A stretch of DNA of 5,167 nucleotides. Origin: Pseudomonadota bacterium. Its GTDB lineage: Bacteria > Pseudomonadota > Gammaproteobacteria > Steroidobacterales > Steroidobacteraceae. Shown here piece after piece: positions 1 through 5,167 of this stretch. How positions within the stretch are numbered: position 1 is the stretch's first letter; every line of letters begins with the position of its first letter. The DNA lies in the NCBI GenBank assembly GCA_021850555.1, contig JAJZLX010000222.1, positions 1-5,167 on the forward strand, in the 5' to 3' direction. The notes beneath the pieces were generated by a model. The model saw nothing but the letters and a program-made list of their open reading frames with translations, was not told where the DNA came from and made no database searches. Made by a program: the position numbers and the translations under genes.

Positions 1-176
1 GGCGAAGCAGCGCAAGCGCGCGTAGTGACAGATGCGCAGGTGCACGCGGCGTTGAGCCGGTGTACCGCGGGCGCCGGTGGGAAACCGTACGGCGGATCGC
101 TGCTGGAAGCCCGACATCTTCCAGTTCAACCGCGATGACCCGTCCGCAGCTGCCACCCGGCTCCTTCAGTGCCCCG
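1..176. other. Left-edge region without a convincing gene
   Basis: No reading frame here gives a recognisable protein. On the plus strand, frame 1 is open from the window edge to a TGA at 136-138 and frame 3 to a TGA at 183-185, but both translations are low-complexity and arginine/alanine-rich, as expected for non-coding GC-rich DNA. On the minus strand one frame stays open from the end of the transporter gene to the window edge and contains the short protein-like string VIAVELEDVGLP. It has no ATG, GTG or TTG start with an RBS, so it is not called. The region is probably the 3' flank of the transporter gene; a gene remnant cannot be excluded. Confidence 0.4.
103..124 (-). other. Hairpin downstream of the MFS gene
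   Basis: CTGGAAG (103-109) and CTTCCAG (118-124) form a perfect 7-bp stem with an 8-base loop, about 53 bases past the stop codon of the minus-strand transporter gene. No T-tract follows the stem on either strand, so it is not a canonical intrinsic terminator. It could still act as a 3'-end stabilising hairpin or a weak terminator. Only the inverted repeat is seen directly; the role is inferred. Confidence 0.35.
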
Positions 177-1565
177 TCAGCGTGACACGTGCTCGAGGCG
201 CAGGCGCGTGGTGGCGGGTCCGCTCAACGCAATCAGACCGGCGATCAGCCCCGTGATCCCGATACTGGCGAAGCCCACGAAAAACGTCGTCGCCGCGACG
301 AGTCCGGGCAGCAGCAAGGCCCCCACCGCACCGCCGCAATGGCCCAGGCCGTCCGAAAGCGCGAACCCCGTCGCACGAGCGCGTGTTGGAAACAGCTCCG
401 CCGTGTAGGTGTAAGCCACCTGCAGGTACAATCCCAGCGCGAGCGACGCCAGAAACAGGCCGAGAGTCAATACCGGCCCGTTGGCCAGCGTGCCCACGAT
501 CAGCATGCTGATCAGCCAGACCACCGTTGAGCTCAGAATCAGCGCGCGGCGATCCACCCGATCGGCAAGCCACGCCATGATGAGCGCACCGACGGGGTAG
601 CCGACCGCCCCGATGCCCAGGTACAGGATCGAGCTTCCCACCGCAAATCCATGCTCGGCGATCAGGGTCGCGGCGTCACCCAGGAAGCCGTAGTTGCCGA
701 TGTACCAGAAGAACCACATGAACGCGAGGATCAACAATCGGCCGGCATAGGGCGCCGCCATGACGGACCGCCACGGCAGCCGGTGCTGTTGCAATGATAC
801 AGTCTGGAGTTCCGGATCCCCCAACCGGACGCCTCTGGCCTGTGCGATCCTCTCCATGCGCGTCACGATCGCGTCGGCCTCCGCCACATGGCCGTGCAGC
901 GCAAGCCACCGCGGGGATTCCGGCAGTTCGAACCGGGCGATCAGTCCTATCGTGGCAATGAGCCCTCCCACGACGAACAGCAGACGCCAGCCGTAACTCA
1001 GCGTGGGCACCAAGGCGAGCGCGACGAACGGTGTCGCCGCCTGACCCAGGATCCCGACCAGAAACGTGGTATTGGAGATACGGCCCCGCTGCGCCGCCGG
1101 CGCAAGCTCGCCGACGTACGTCGACACCAGATTGAGGTCGGCCCCGACCCCCAGACCCGTCACGAAGCGCCATATCGAGAGGGTGACGATTCCTGTCGCG
1201 GTCGCATCCAGGAAGGACCCCAGCGCCGTAATCCCGATGGTGACGAGCAGGATCTTGTACCGGCCGATGCGATCGGAGATGGTGCCGATCACGATCGAGC
1301 CGATGACATAGCCGACGAGGCCGACGGCAAGCGCCACGAAGAGTGTCTGCGAACCCGACAGATGGAACTGCGCCGCGATGGCCGGCATGCCGTAACCGAT
1401 ATCCGCGATGTCGAAGAACGTGAAGAAATACCCAATGCCGATGATGAGCAGATAGCCGTAGGGCAGCGCCCACACCGGGATGCGATCCTGGCGCGCCAAC
1501 ACCTGCTCGGCAGAAACCGCCGGTGCGGCCCGCGTCGCGTCCGCGCCCGCCTCCACAGTCCTCAT
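177..1565 (-). CDS. Major facilitator superfamily (MFS) transporter, sugar-porter/NiaP-like
   Basis: A 462-residue inner-membrane secondary transporter, typical MFS length, with about 12 hydrophobic segments in two six-helix halves. Visible MFS hallmarks are the loop 2-3 motif A (GTISDRIGRYKILL, residues 94-107), its degenerate second-half copy AWLADRVDRRALIL (331-344), and the TM4-5 signature R133..G137.G139...Y150..E153..P156..RG (160-161). The sugar-porter-type PESPRWL lies at 215-221 and ELFPTRARATG at 390-400. An acidic residue, D52, sits in TM1 (FFDIADIGYG). The mix of PESPRWL with E-LFPTRxRATG is common in organic-acid, aromatic-acid and nicotinate-type MFS carriers as well as sugar porters, so the substrate is not assigned. 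The frame stays open upstream to an ATG at 1797-1799, but the start at 1563-1565 is preferred: it has GGAGG eight bases upstream, and the extra 78 residues are arginine-rich and do not resemble a transporter N-terminus. The gene is transcribed alone, divergently from the pair starting at 2205. Confidence 0.93.
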   Translation of the reverse strand: MRTVEAGADATRAAPAVSAEQVLARQDRIPVWALPYGYLLIIGIGYFFTFFDIADIGYGMPAIAAQFHLSGSQTLFVALAVGLVGYVIGSIVIGTISDRIGRYKILLVTIGITALGSFLDATATGIVTLSIWRFVTGLGVGADLNLVSTYVGELAPAAQRGRISNTTFLVGILGQAATPFVALALVPTLSYGWRLLFVVGGLIATIGLIARFELPESPRWLALHGHVAEADAIVTRMERIAQARGVRLGDPELQTVSLQQHRLPWRSVMAAPYAGRLLILAFMWFFWYIGNYGFLGDAATLIAEHGFAVGSSILYLGIGAVGYPVGALIMAWLADRVDRRALILSSTVVWLISMLIVGTLANGPVLTLGLFLASLALGLYLQVAYTYTAELFPTRARATGFALSDGLGHCGGAVGALLLPGLVAATTFFVGFASIGITGLIAGLIALSGPATTRLRLEHVSR

Positions 1566-1580
1566 CTGGATGCCCTCCAG
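1566..1580 (-). promoter_or_regulatory. Strong RBS within a small hairpin next to the MFS start
   Basis: Read on the minus strand, the 15 bases before the ATG are CTGGAGGGCATCCAG. GGAGG (1578-1574) is a near-ideal Shine-Dalgarno sequence with an 8-base spacer, and it decides the start at 1565. The same bases form an inverted repeat: CTGGA (1580-1576) pairs with TCCAG (1570-1566), so three of the five Shine-Dalgarno bases lie in a 5-bp stem that abuts the start codon. The RBS is well supported. Whether the stem limits translation is inference. Confidence 0.6.
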
Positions 1581-1612
1581 CGCGCATGGCGCAACTTTTT
1601 CTCTCGACTGGT

Positions 1613-1627
1613 GCGCGCCCGGCGCGC
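1613..1627 (-). other. GC-only hairpin in the MFS leader
   Basis: GCGCGC (1613-1618) and GCGCGC (1622-1627) are separated by three bases, giving a 6-bp all-GC stem. It lies in the presumed untranslated leader of the transporter mRNA, about 50 bases before the start codon. No U-tract follows on the minus strand, so it is not an attenuator of the classic intrinsic type. Alternating GC tracts are frequent in GC-rich genomes, so it may be chance. Confidence 0.25.
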
Positions 1628-1723
1628 CTCTGCGCCTCGCACGCGCATGGGAACCGCGGGTACGGCGCCGGGATCGCGGCACTGCGCTCGGCCCCATGAT
1701 TTCGCTCAGCCTGTTCGCACCGA

Positions 1724-1729
1724 AATATA
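1724..1729 (-). promoter_or_regulatory. Possible -10 element for the MFS gene
   Basis: On the minus strand this reads TATATT, an AT-rich island in otherwise GC-rich sequence and a 5/6 match to the sigma-70 -10 consensus TATAAT. No good -35 hexamer is seen 16-18 bases upstream. If used, transcription would start near 1717 and give a leader of about 150 bases. The call rests on the hexamer and its position alone. Confidence 0.3.
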
Positions 1730-2057
1730 CGCACTCTTTCGCCGTTGCGACACTGGAGCCCCGGCACCGTCCCGGCGCGTCATCTCTGCCGCGGCCCACT
1801 GCTCACCGCGGGAGTCGCGAGACAAACCTCCGCTCCGGGCACGTTGATTGAGCAGGTCATCGCTGGCAGCACGGCGCGCAACGCGCCGACGGTTTTCAAC
1901 GCGTTCTTCGACACCAAACAGTTCCGGGACGGGCGAGCGGTCGCGCGGTTCCCGAGGAATCGGCCAGTTCGAGCAGTCCGGAACTCGGCACGGCGCCACT
2001 CCCCGATCGGACCCATGGCACGTCCCGGCTCATCGGCCCACCGGCGCTCGAGTCGTG

Positions 2058-2076
2058 GCGGGCGAAGATCGCCCGC
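2058..2076. other. Hairpin in the intergenic region
   Basis: GCGGGCG (2058-2064) and CGCCCGC (2070-2076) form a perfect 7-bp GC-rich stem around the loop AAGAT. No T-run follows on either strand, so it does not look like an intrinsic terminator. It lies about 70 bases upstream of the presumed -10 of the next operon, so it could be a protein-binding palindrome or part of a decayed coding sequence. The function is unknown. Confidence 0.3.
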
Positions 2077-2144
2077 ATGAGCTTGACGGCGTGACGAATC
2101 ACGATCGCATTTGAGAAAGGCGGTCCCAAAACGCCCCCGGCGGG

Positions 2145-2150
2145 TACACT
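2145..2150 (+). promoter_or_regulatory. Possible -10 element (TACACT) for the 2205-4324 operon
   Basis: TACACT lies 55 bases upstream of the GTG start and keeps the key TA...T positions of the sigma-70 -10. No clear -35 occurs at normal spacing; TTGAGA at 2111-2116 is 28 bases away, which is too far. The element sits in a small interrupted palindrome: GGTA (2143-2146) pairs with TACC (2150-2153), so a repressor site overlapping the promoter is conceivable. A transcript from here would have a leader of roughly 45-50 bases. Confidence 0.35.
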
Positions 2151-2204
2151 ACCGGCACCACGCTTGCCGCCAGATCCAGTCGCCCCTCCTATTGTCCATC
2201 GACC

Positions 2205-3428
2205 GTGACCACCCGGAAATCCGCTCCCCACGAGTGGCGGTTCCCCAGCCGCATTCGCCCGAACACCTTCACCTGGCGGTCATCGCCCACGGCAGTGGCA
2301 CGAATCAAAGAGGCGGTTGCCGAAATTACCGCCGTCTCCCGCAAGGATCCGGCGAGCGCGGCTGAAGGCGCCATACGTCTGATCGAGCGGCTCCCCGCGG
2401 CTCTGGAGCACGTGAACAGCTCGTCCGGCGCGCTCGGCTCGGCCGTCAACCGCGCAATCGAGGCTCTCGTGCCGATCATCTGCGCGGCCGATGTGCCCGT
2501 TGGGGTGCGGGAGAAATGGCTCGAGAGGCTCTACGAAGCTCATGAAGCCGATCAGATGCCCTACATCGAGTCCCTGGCCGACTACTGGGGAGACTTATGC
2601 GTGACGCCTCAGCTGGCGAGCGCATGGGCCGACCGAATGATCGATGTCACGCGCATGGCTCTCTCCCCCGACAAGAGCCTGCGTGGCCACTACCACGGGA
2701 CGAGCGCGTGTTTGAGCGCGCTCTTGTGCGCGGGCCGCCATCGGGAGATCCATGCATTGCTCGCTCATACCGATTTCTGGTCCTACAAACTCTATGCCGT
2801 GAAAGCCCTGGCGGCCGACCGCAAGCCTGATGATGCGATTGCGCTGGCCGAGTCTCTTCGTGGGCCACGGACTCCCGATCGGCACGTAGACAGCTTGTGC
2901 GAGCAGATACTGTTGGATACAGGCAGAGTCGACGAGGCATATCGCCGCTTCGGCCTGACCTCGCGCGTGAAAGGGACCTATCTGGCGACTTTCCGCGCAG
3001 TCGCGCAGGCCTACCCGCTCATACCGCGTGAGCGGATCCTGCGGGATCTGATCCGGCAATCGCCTGGCGATGGAGGCAAGTGGTTCGCGGCGGCCAAGGA
3101 ACTGGGCCTTTATGATCTCGCATTGGAGCTGGTTCGGGATTCCCCCTGCGATCCGAAGACGCTGGCGCGCGCCGCCCGCGATCACTGCGAACGGGATCCG
3201 GCATTCGCGGTGGGGGCGGCCGTTGCGGCCCTGCGATGGCTCACGCTCGGGTACGGATATGAGATCGCCGCGCTCGATGTCTGGACCGCCTATCACGCCG
3301 CGCGCAAGGCGGCGGAAATTCTCGGCCAGGTCACTGAGATCCGGATGATCATCCGCGAACTCCTCGCCACGGCACGACCCGACAGCTTCGTCCGTCAGGT
3401 GCTCGGCCGCGAACTGGAGCTGAATTGA
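2205..3428 (+). CDS. Conserved-looking hypothetical protein, alpha-helical repeat type
   Basis: A 407-residue soluble protein with no signal peptide and no membrane segment, so probably cytoplasmic. I do not recognise a named family. The sequence is almost entirely helix-forming, with amphipathic helix pairs that resemble TPR-like solenoid repeats, for example around 165-186, 196-217, 228-250 and 291-311 (GKWFAAAKELGLYDLALELV). Distinct blocks are HEWRFPSR (9-16), NSSSGALGSAVNRAIEALVP (71-90), YIESLADYWGDLC (120-132), LRGHYHGTSACLSALLCAGR (159-178), and a C-terminal FVRQVLGRELELN. The start is GTG at 2205 and has no Shine-Dalgarno sequence; it is chosen because the protein-like sequence begins at MTTRKSAPHEW and no better start lies nearby. 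The stop overlaps the TTG start of the next gene, implying one mRNA and coupled translation. Solenoid folds usually serve protein-protein contact, so a scaffold or partner role for the next protein is a reasonable guess, not shown. Confidence 0.85.
   Translation: MTTRKSAPHEWRFPSRIRPNTFTWRSSPTAVARIKEAVAEITAVSRKDPASAAEGAIRLIERLPAALEHVNSSSGALGSAVNRAIEALVPIICAADVPVGVREKWLERLYEAHEADQMPYIESLADYWGDLCVTPQLASAWADRMIDVTRMALSPDKSLRGHYHGTSACLSALLCAGRHREIHALLAHTDFWSYKLYAVKALAADRKPDDAIALAESLRGPRTPDRHVDSLCEQILLDTGRVDEAYRRFGLTSRVKGTYLATFRAVAQAYPLIPRERILRDLIRQSPGDGGKWFAAAKELGLYDLALELVRDSPCDPKTLARAARDHCERDPAFAVGAAVAALRWLTLGYGYEIAALDVWTAYHAARKAAEILGQVTEIRMIIRELLATARPDSFVRQVLGRELELN
3416..3427 (+). promoter_or_regulatory. 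RBS and TTG start in a 4-base overlap (translational coupling)
   Basis: GGAG at 3416-3419 lies five bases before a TTG start at 3425-3427. That start shares TTGA with the TGA stop (3426-3428) of the upstream gene. The Shine-Dalgarno sequence is inside the upstream coding region. This is the classic layout for termination-reinitiation coupling and decides the rare TTG start; no other start of similar quality lies near. Confidence 0.65.
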
Positions 3429-4324
3429 ACGATCAGCATGCCAAGGGCCCGATCGCCCGCCGGGTTCTGGACACGCTGCGGCGGCAGCTGCGCCTGAAAG
3501 TCACGGATCTCGCAGCCTTCCGCGCCGGGCGGGAATACGCCGAGACGCTGCAGAGGACCGTCACCCCGAGCGAGGCACTCGCCGAGACTCACCCGGCGCA
3601 CGCGCTCTACATCCTCGCCCAGAATCAGATGTCGGTAATGGCGGAGCAGCTTCTCAGGATGCCGGAAATGAAGTCCTTCGCGAAACAGATCGGTATCGCC
3701 GAAGACGCCTACATGCCGTCCTGGCCGCCGATGAGCCCGATCTCGACCTCTTATTTCGTTTGCTGGTCGACGTTCGATTTGCCCATTGGCGCCCGCCGCG
3801 AGACCGTCGGTACCGTCACGATCGCCGTCGCCAAGGAATGCGGCAGTCACCCGAAACTCGTTGCCCTCATGCAGCTCTTGCAGGACTCGCGGATGGGGCT
3901 CTATCAGGTCGCACGGCAAGACGGGATGCGGGTGCACCTGCGAGACCTCGCCACCGGCAACGCGCTGCAGGCGGTGTGCCCCTCGGGCTACGCGGGACGA
4001 GTCGGGGAGATCTGGTATGCGCGCGTGCTTCCGCCGCCCATGCCGGATACCGAACATGTGGTGTTCACCTCACCCTACGTTCTCATCGCGCCGGACACGC
4101 AAGGCTGGCTGGACTATCTCGATCGCATTGCCCCGGCGGCCGCGCACACGCCCCGAGCGGATACCCTGGAACAACACTTGAAATGGGGACCGGCGCCGCG
4201 ATACTGGCCGGAATTCGTCTTCGAGGCCTATTCGCGTCATCAACCCGGGGCGATCTTTCTCTACGGTCTTCCGGACGTCGCGGAAACCCGCCCTCATTCG
4301 AGCACGTTTCGTTCGCCGGGATAG
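3425..4324 (+). CDS. Hypothetical protein, second gene of a coupled pair
   Basis: A 299-residue protein of unknown function, without signal peptide or transmembrane segment. The N-terminal third is helical and basic (ARRVLDTLRRQLRLKV, 11-26), followed by TVTPSEALAETHPAHALYIL (45-64). The middle has a dense aromatic/proline block: YMPSWPPMSPISTSYFVCWS (96-115). Residues 168-203 read as a beta-rich unit (VHLRDLATGNAL, then CPSGYAGRVGEIWYARVLPP). Its pattern of 'D-L-x-T-G' followed by a 'G-E-x-W-x-A-R-V-L-P' strand resembles a small beta-barrel segment seen in some SEC-C-associated proteins, though no SEC-C cysteine cluster is present. The C-terminus is again aromatic (KWGPAPRYWPEFVFEAY, 253-269, and IFLYGLPDVAETRPHS, 277-292). 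Cysteines are at 113, 139 and 185. Such dense Trp/Tyr/Pro motifs suggest a conserved fold rather than a random frame. It starts at TTG, overlapping the upstream stop, so the two products are probably made together and may interact. No enzymatic activity is assigned. Confidence 0.85.
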   Translation: MNDQHAKGPIARRVLDTLRRQLRLKVTDLAAFRAGREYAETLQRTVTPSEALAETHPAHALYILAQNQMSVMAEQLLRMPEMKSFAKQIGIAEDAYMPSWPPMSPISTSYFVCWSTFDLPIGARRETVGTVTIAVAKECGSHPKLVALMQLLQDSRMGLYQVARQDGMRVHLRDLATGNALQAVCPSGYAGRVGEIWYARVLPPPMPDTEHVVFTSPYVLIAPDTQGWLDYLDRIAPAAAHTPRADTLEQHLKWGPAPRYWPEFVFEAYSRHQPGAIFLYGLPDVAETRPHSSTFRSPG

Positions 4325-4341
4325 GCTCGCGAGGCCGGCGG

Positions 4342-4347
4342 TAGAAT
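4342..4347 (+). promoter_or_regulatory. Possible -10 element (TAGAAT) for the dsbG-like gene
   Basis: TAGAAT is a 5/6 match to TATAAT, 75 bases before the ATG at 4422 and just past the stop of the preceding gene. No recognisable -35 lies 16-18 bases upstream. If it is functional, the dsbG-like gene has its own promoter and is not solely dependent on readthrough from the hypothetical pair. The intergenic gap of 97 bases supports a separate unit. Confidence 0.4.
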
Positions 4348-4421
4348 ACGGCTCGGAACTGTCATCGCAATACATCGATGCAGGGCGGGGTCTTGCCTCG
4401 ATATCGACTGAGGAACAGACG

Positions 4422-5033
4422 ATGCGTAACCCCATCAAATTTGGTATCGCTTGGACGGCCGCGGCGCTCCTGTCCGTGGCGCTCCCGCTCGCGGCGCGGG
4501 GCCAGACGGCGACGGCACGCGCGCAGATGCGAGCCCTGCAGCAGACCAACTGGATACCCGAAGGCAGCGCGCATCCGCGCCACGTCATCTATGTGTTCAT
4601 GGATGCCAATTGTCCGTACTGCCACGCGCTGTGGATTGCTCTGCGGCCGTACTACCGATCGGGCCTGCAGGTGCGGGAAGTCCTGGTCGGGGTGATCTCG
4701 GCGAGCAGCCCCGGCAAAGCGGCCGCCATCTTCGATGCCGCCGATCCGTCCGCGGCCTTGCGCATGAACGAAGCGCGCTGGGGTCGCGGGGTCGATCCGG
4801 GCGGCGGCATCGCGCCCGTTGCGCATCCGAGCGCGAAGGACATGCGCGAGCTCGCTCACAACGAGGCGCTCATGCAGGCATTCGGCTTCGAGGGAACGCC
4901 CGGCCTGGTCTTCGCCAACGCCCAGGGCAAGGTTTATACGGTCGGAGGGCTTCCTCCGAAGGGCGATCTCGGAGTAATCGTAGCAACCGCCAGCGTTGCA
5001 CGGGAGGGCACACAAGCGACCGAAGGGCGTTGA
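4422..5033 (+). CDS. DsbG-like periplasmic thiol:disulfide interchange protein lacking the dimerisation domain
   Basis: A 203-residue exported thioredoxin-fold protein. Residues 1-27 look like a Sec signal peptide: basic start (MRNPIKF), a hydrophobic core (about 8-23), and an A-R-G motif suggesting cleavage before Q28. The active site CPYC is at 64-67 within VFMDANCPYCHALW, the same CPYC dipeptide as in E. coli DsbG. The cis-proline loop is T159-P160 (EGTPGLVF), also DsbG-like. Further DsbG-type blocks are LVGVISASSPGKAAAIF (88-104) and HNEALMQAFG (146-155). C64 and C67 are the only cysteines. Classical DsbG/DsbC carry an N-terminal dimerisation domain of about 60 residues before the linker helix. 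Here only about 30 residues lie between the predicted cleavage site and the catalytic strand, and they match only the linker (ALQQTNWIPEG, 38-48). The family reduces or isomerises disulfides or protects single cysteines in the periplasm, normally kept reduced by DsbD. The start has GAGGA (4410-4414) seven bases upstream. Confidence 0.88.
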   Translation: MRNPIKFGIAWTAAALLSVALPLAARGQTATARAQMRALQQTNWIPEGSAHPRHVIYVFMDANCPYCHALWIALRPYYRSGLQVREVLVGVISASSPGKAAAIFDAADPSAALRMNEARWGRGVDPGGGIAPVAHPSAKDMRELAHNEALMQAFGFEGTPGLVFANAQGKVYTVGGLPPKGDLGVIVATASVAREGTQATEGR

Positions 5034-5075
5034 CGACCCAGCGGCCGAGGAAAGATCAGGTTGCCCGCGGACGCG

Positions 5076-5081
5076 TACACT
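5076..5081 (+). promoter_or_regulatory. Possible -10 element (TACACT) upstream of the right-edge gene
   Basis: TACACT repeats the hexamer found upstream of the 2205 gene. It lies 61 bases before the candidate ATG at 5142. No -35 at correct spacing is evident (TTGCCC at 5061-5066 is only nine bases away). The position after one stop codon and before a possible start is the only other support. Confidence 0.25.
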
Positions 5082-5141
5082 GAGCGATCGCGAGTGCGGC
5101 GGAAACGTGTTCCATGCGGTTTGAATCGTAACGGGCCGGGG

Positions 5142-5167
5142 ATGAAAACGCGTGTACTCCTCTGGAG
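5142..5167 (+). CDS. Possible start of a gene running off the right edge
   Basis: An ATG at 5142 opens a frame to the window end, reading MKTRVLLW and then an incomplete codon. A purine-rich stretch, CGGGCCGGGG, precedes it, but the spacing to a Shine-Dalgarno-like core is poor: GGG at 5133-5135 is six bases away and GGGG directly abuts the ATG. The lysine/arginine start followed by hydrophobic residues could be the beginning of a signal peptide. Only eight codons are visible, so neither the identity nor the reality of the gene can be settled here. A nearby ATG at 5114 gives only a five-codon frame and is discarded. Confidence 0.35.

Larger units (their letters stand above)
1566..2204. other. 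639-base divergent intergenic region, no confident gene
   Basis: The transporter (minus) and the two-gene unit (plus) diverge from this stretch. Several short frames are open on both strands but overlap each other and mostly give arginine-, serine- and proline-rich translations without an RBS. The best candidate is a minus-strand frame over roughly 2110-2020 (peptide VIRHAVKLMRAIFARHDSS), where most codons end in G or C. It gives way to less protein-like sequence towards 1896, so a decayed gene fragment is possible. The stretch also holds the long leader of the transporter (about 150 bases if the -10 near 1724 is used), a GC-rich hairpin at 1613-1627, a second hairpin at 2058-2076 and the probable promoter of the 2205 gene. 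No tRNA, IS element or direct-repeat array is visible. Confidence 0.5.

Noticed and set aside
103..124. Intrinsic terminator for the transporter gene
   Set aside because: The 7-bp stem is perfect, but no T-tract follows in the direction of transcription, so it is listed only as a hairpin.
676..1767. 363-residue minus-strand frame overlapping the transporter in another frame
   Set aside because: It overlaps the transporter frame out of phase, with Arg/Gly/His-rich composition and no domain, whereas the other frame has full MFS motifs.
1566..1799. 78-residue N-terminal extension of the transporter to an upstream ATG
   Set aside because: The extension is arginine-rich and unlike MFS N-termini, while the internal ATG at 1565 has a strong, well-spaced GGAGG.
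888..1847. 319-residue plus-strand open frame opposite the transporter gene
   Set aside because: It is antisense to a clear MFS protein, is rich in Arg/Asp/Gln and low-complexity, and lacks an RBS. It is the usual shadow frame in GC-rich DNA.
3395..4057. 220-residue minus-strand frame opposite the second hypothetical gene
   Set aside because: It is fully antisense to a frame that is coupled to the upstream gene and has a good RBS. Its translation is Arg/Gly/His-rich with no recognisable motif.
4362..5015. 217-residue minus-strand frame opposite the dsbG-like gene
   Set aside because: The plus strand encodes an unmistakable exported CPYC protein, so this is a shadow frame.
5084..5091. GCGATCGC palindrome (HIP1-like octamer)
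   Set aside because: There is only one copy, in a GC-rich non-cyanobacterial context, so it is expected by chance.
1..5167. Mobile element, CRISPR, toxin-antitoxin or phage-defence system
   Set aside because: I looked for transposase or integrase motifs, terminal inverted repeats, regularly spaced repeats, tRNA-like ends and nuclease or helicase motifs and saw none.

Overview
This is a GC-rich bacterial window, most likely from a proteobacterium. The DsbG-like periplasmic thioredoxin-fold protein with a Sec-type signal peptide indicates a Gram-negative cell, and codon use with mostly G or C third positions fits a beta- or gammaproteobacterium. No RNA gene, CRISPR array, insertion sequence, integrase or plasmid gene is visible, and the species cannot be named from this sequence.

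Layout, left to right: (1) bases 1-176 hold no convincing gene, only a small hairpin downstream of the first gene's stop. (2) A 12-TM major facilitator transporter lies on the minus strand (177-1565). Its start is set by a strong Shine-Dalgarno sequence that is itself part of a small hairpin. (3) A 639-base stretch (1566-2204) has no confident gene. It contains the probable leader and promoter of the transporter on one side and of the next operon on the other, so it is a divergent control region, plus a possible gene remnant. (4) Two plus-strand genes of unknown function (2205-3428 and 3425-4324) overlap by four bases and are probably translationally coupled. (5) A DsbG-like thiol:disulfide protein (4422-5033) has its own RBS and a promoter-like -10. 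It lacks the N-terminal dimerisation domain of classical DsbG. (6) A last plus-strand gene may begin near 5142 and run off the window.

Functionally these look like three independent units: a transporter, a cytoplasmic two-protein unit of unknown role, and a periplasmic redox protein. Nothing in the sequence ties them into one pathway. The parts most worth follow-up are the coupled pair of uncharacterised proteins and the shortened DsbG-like protein.
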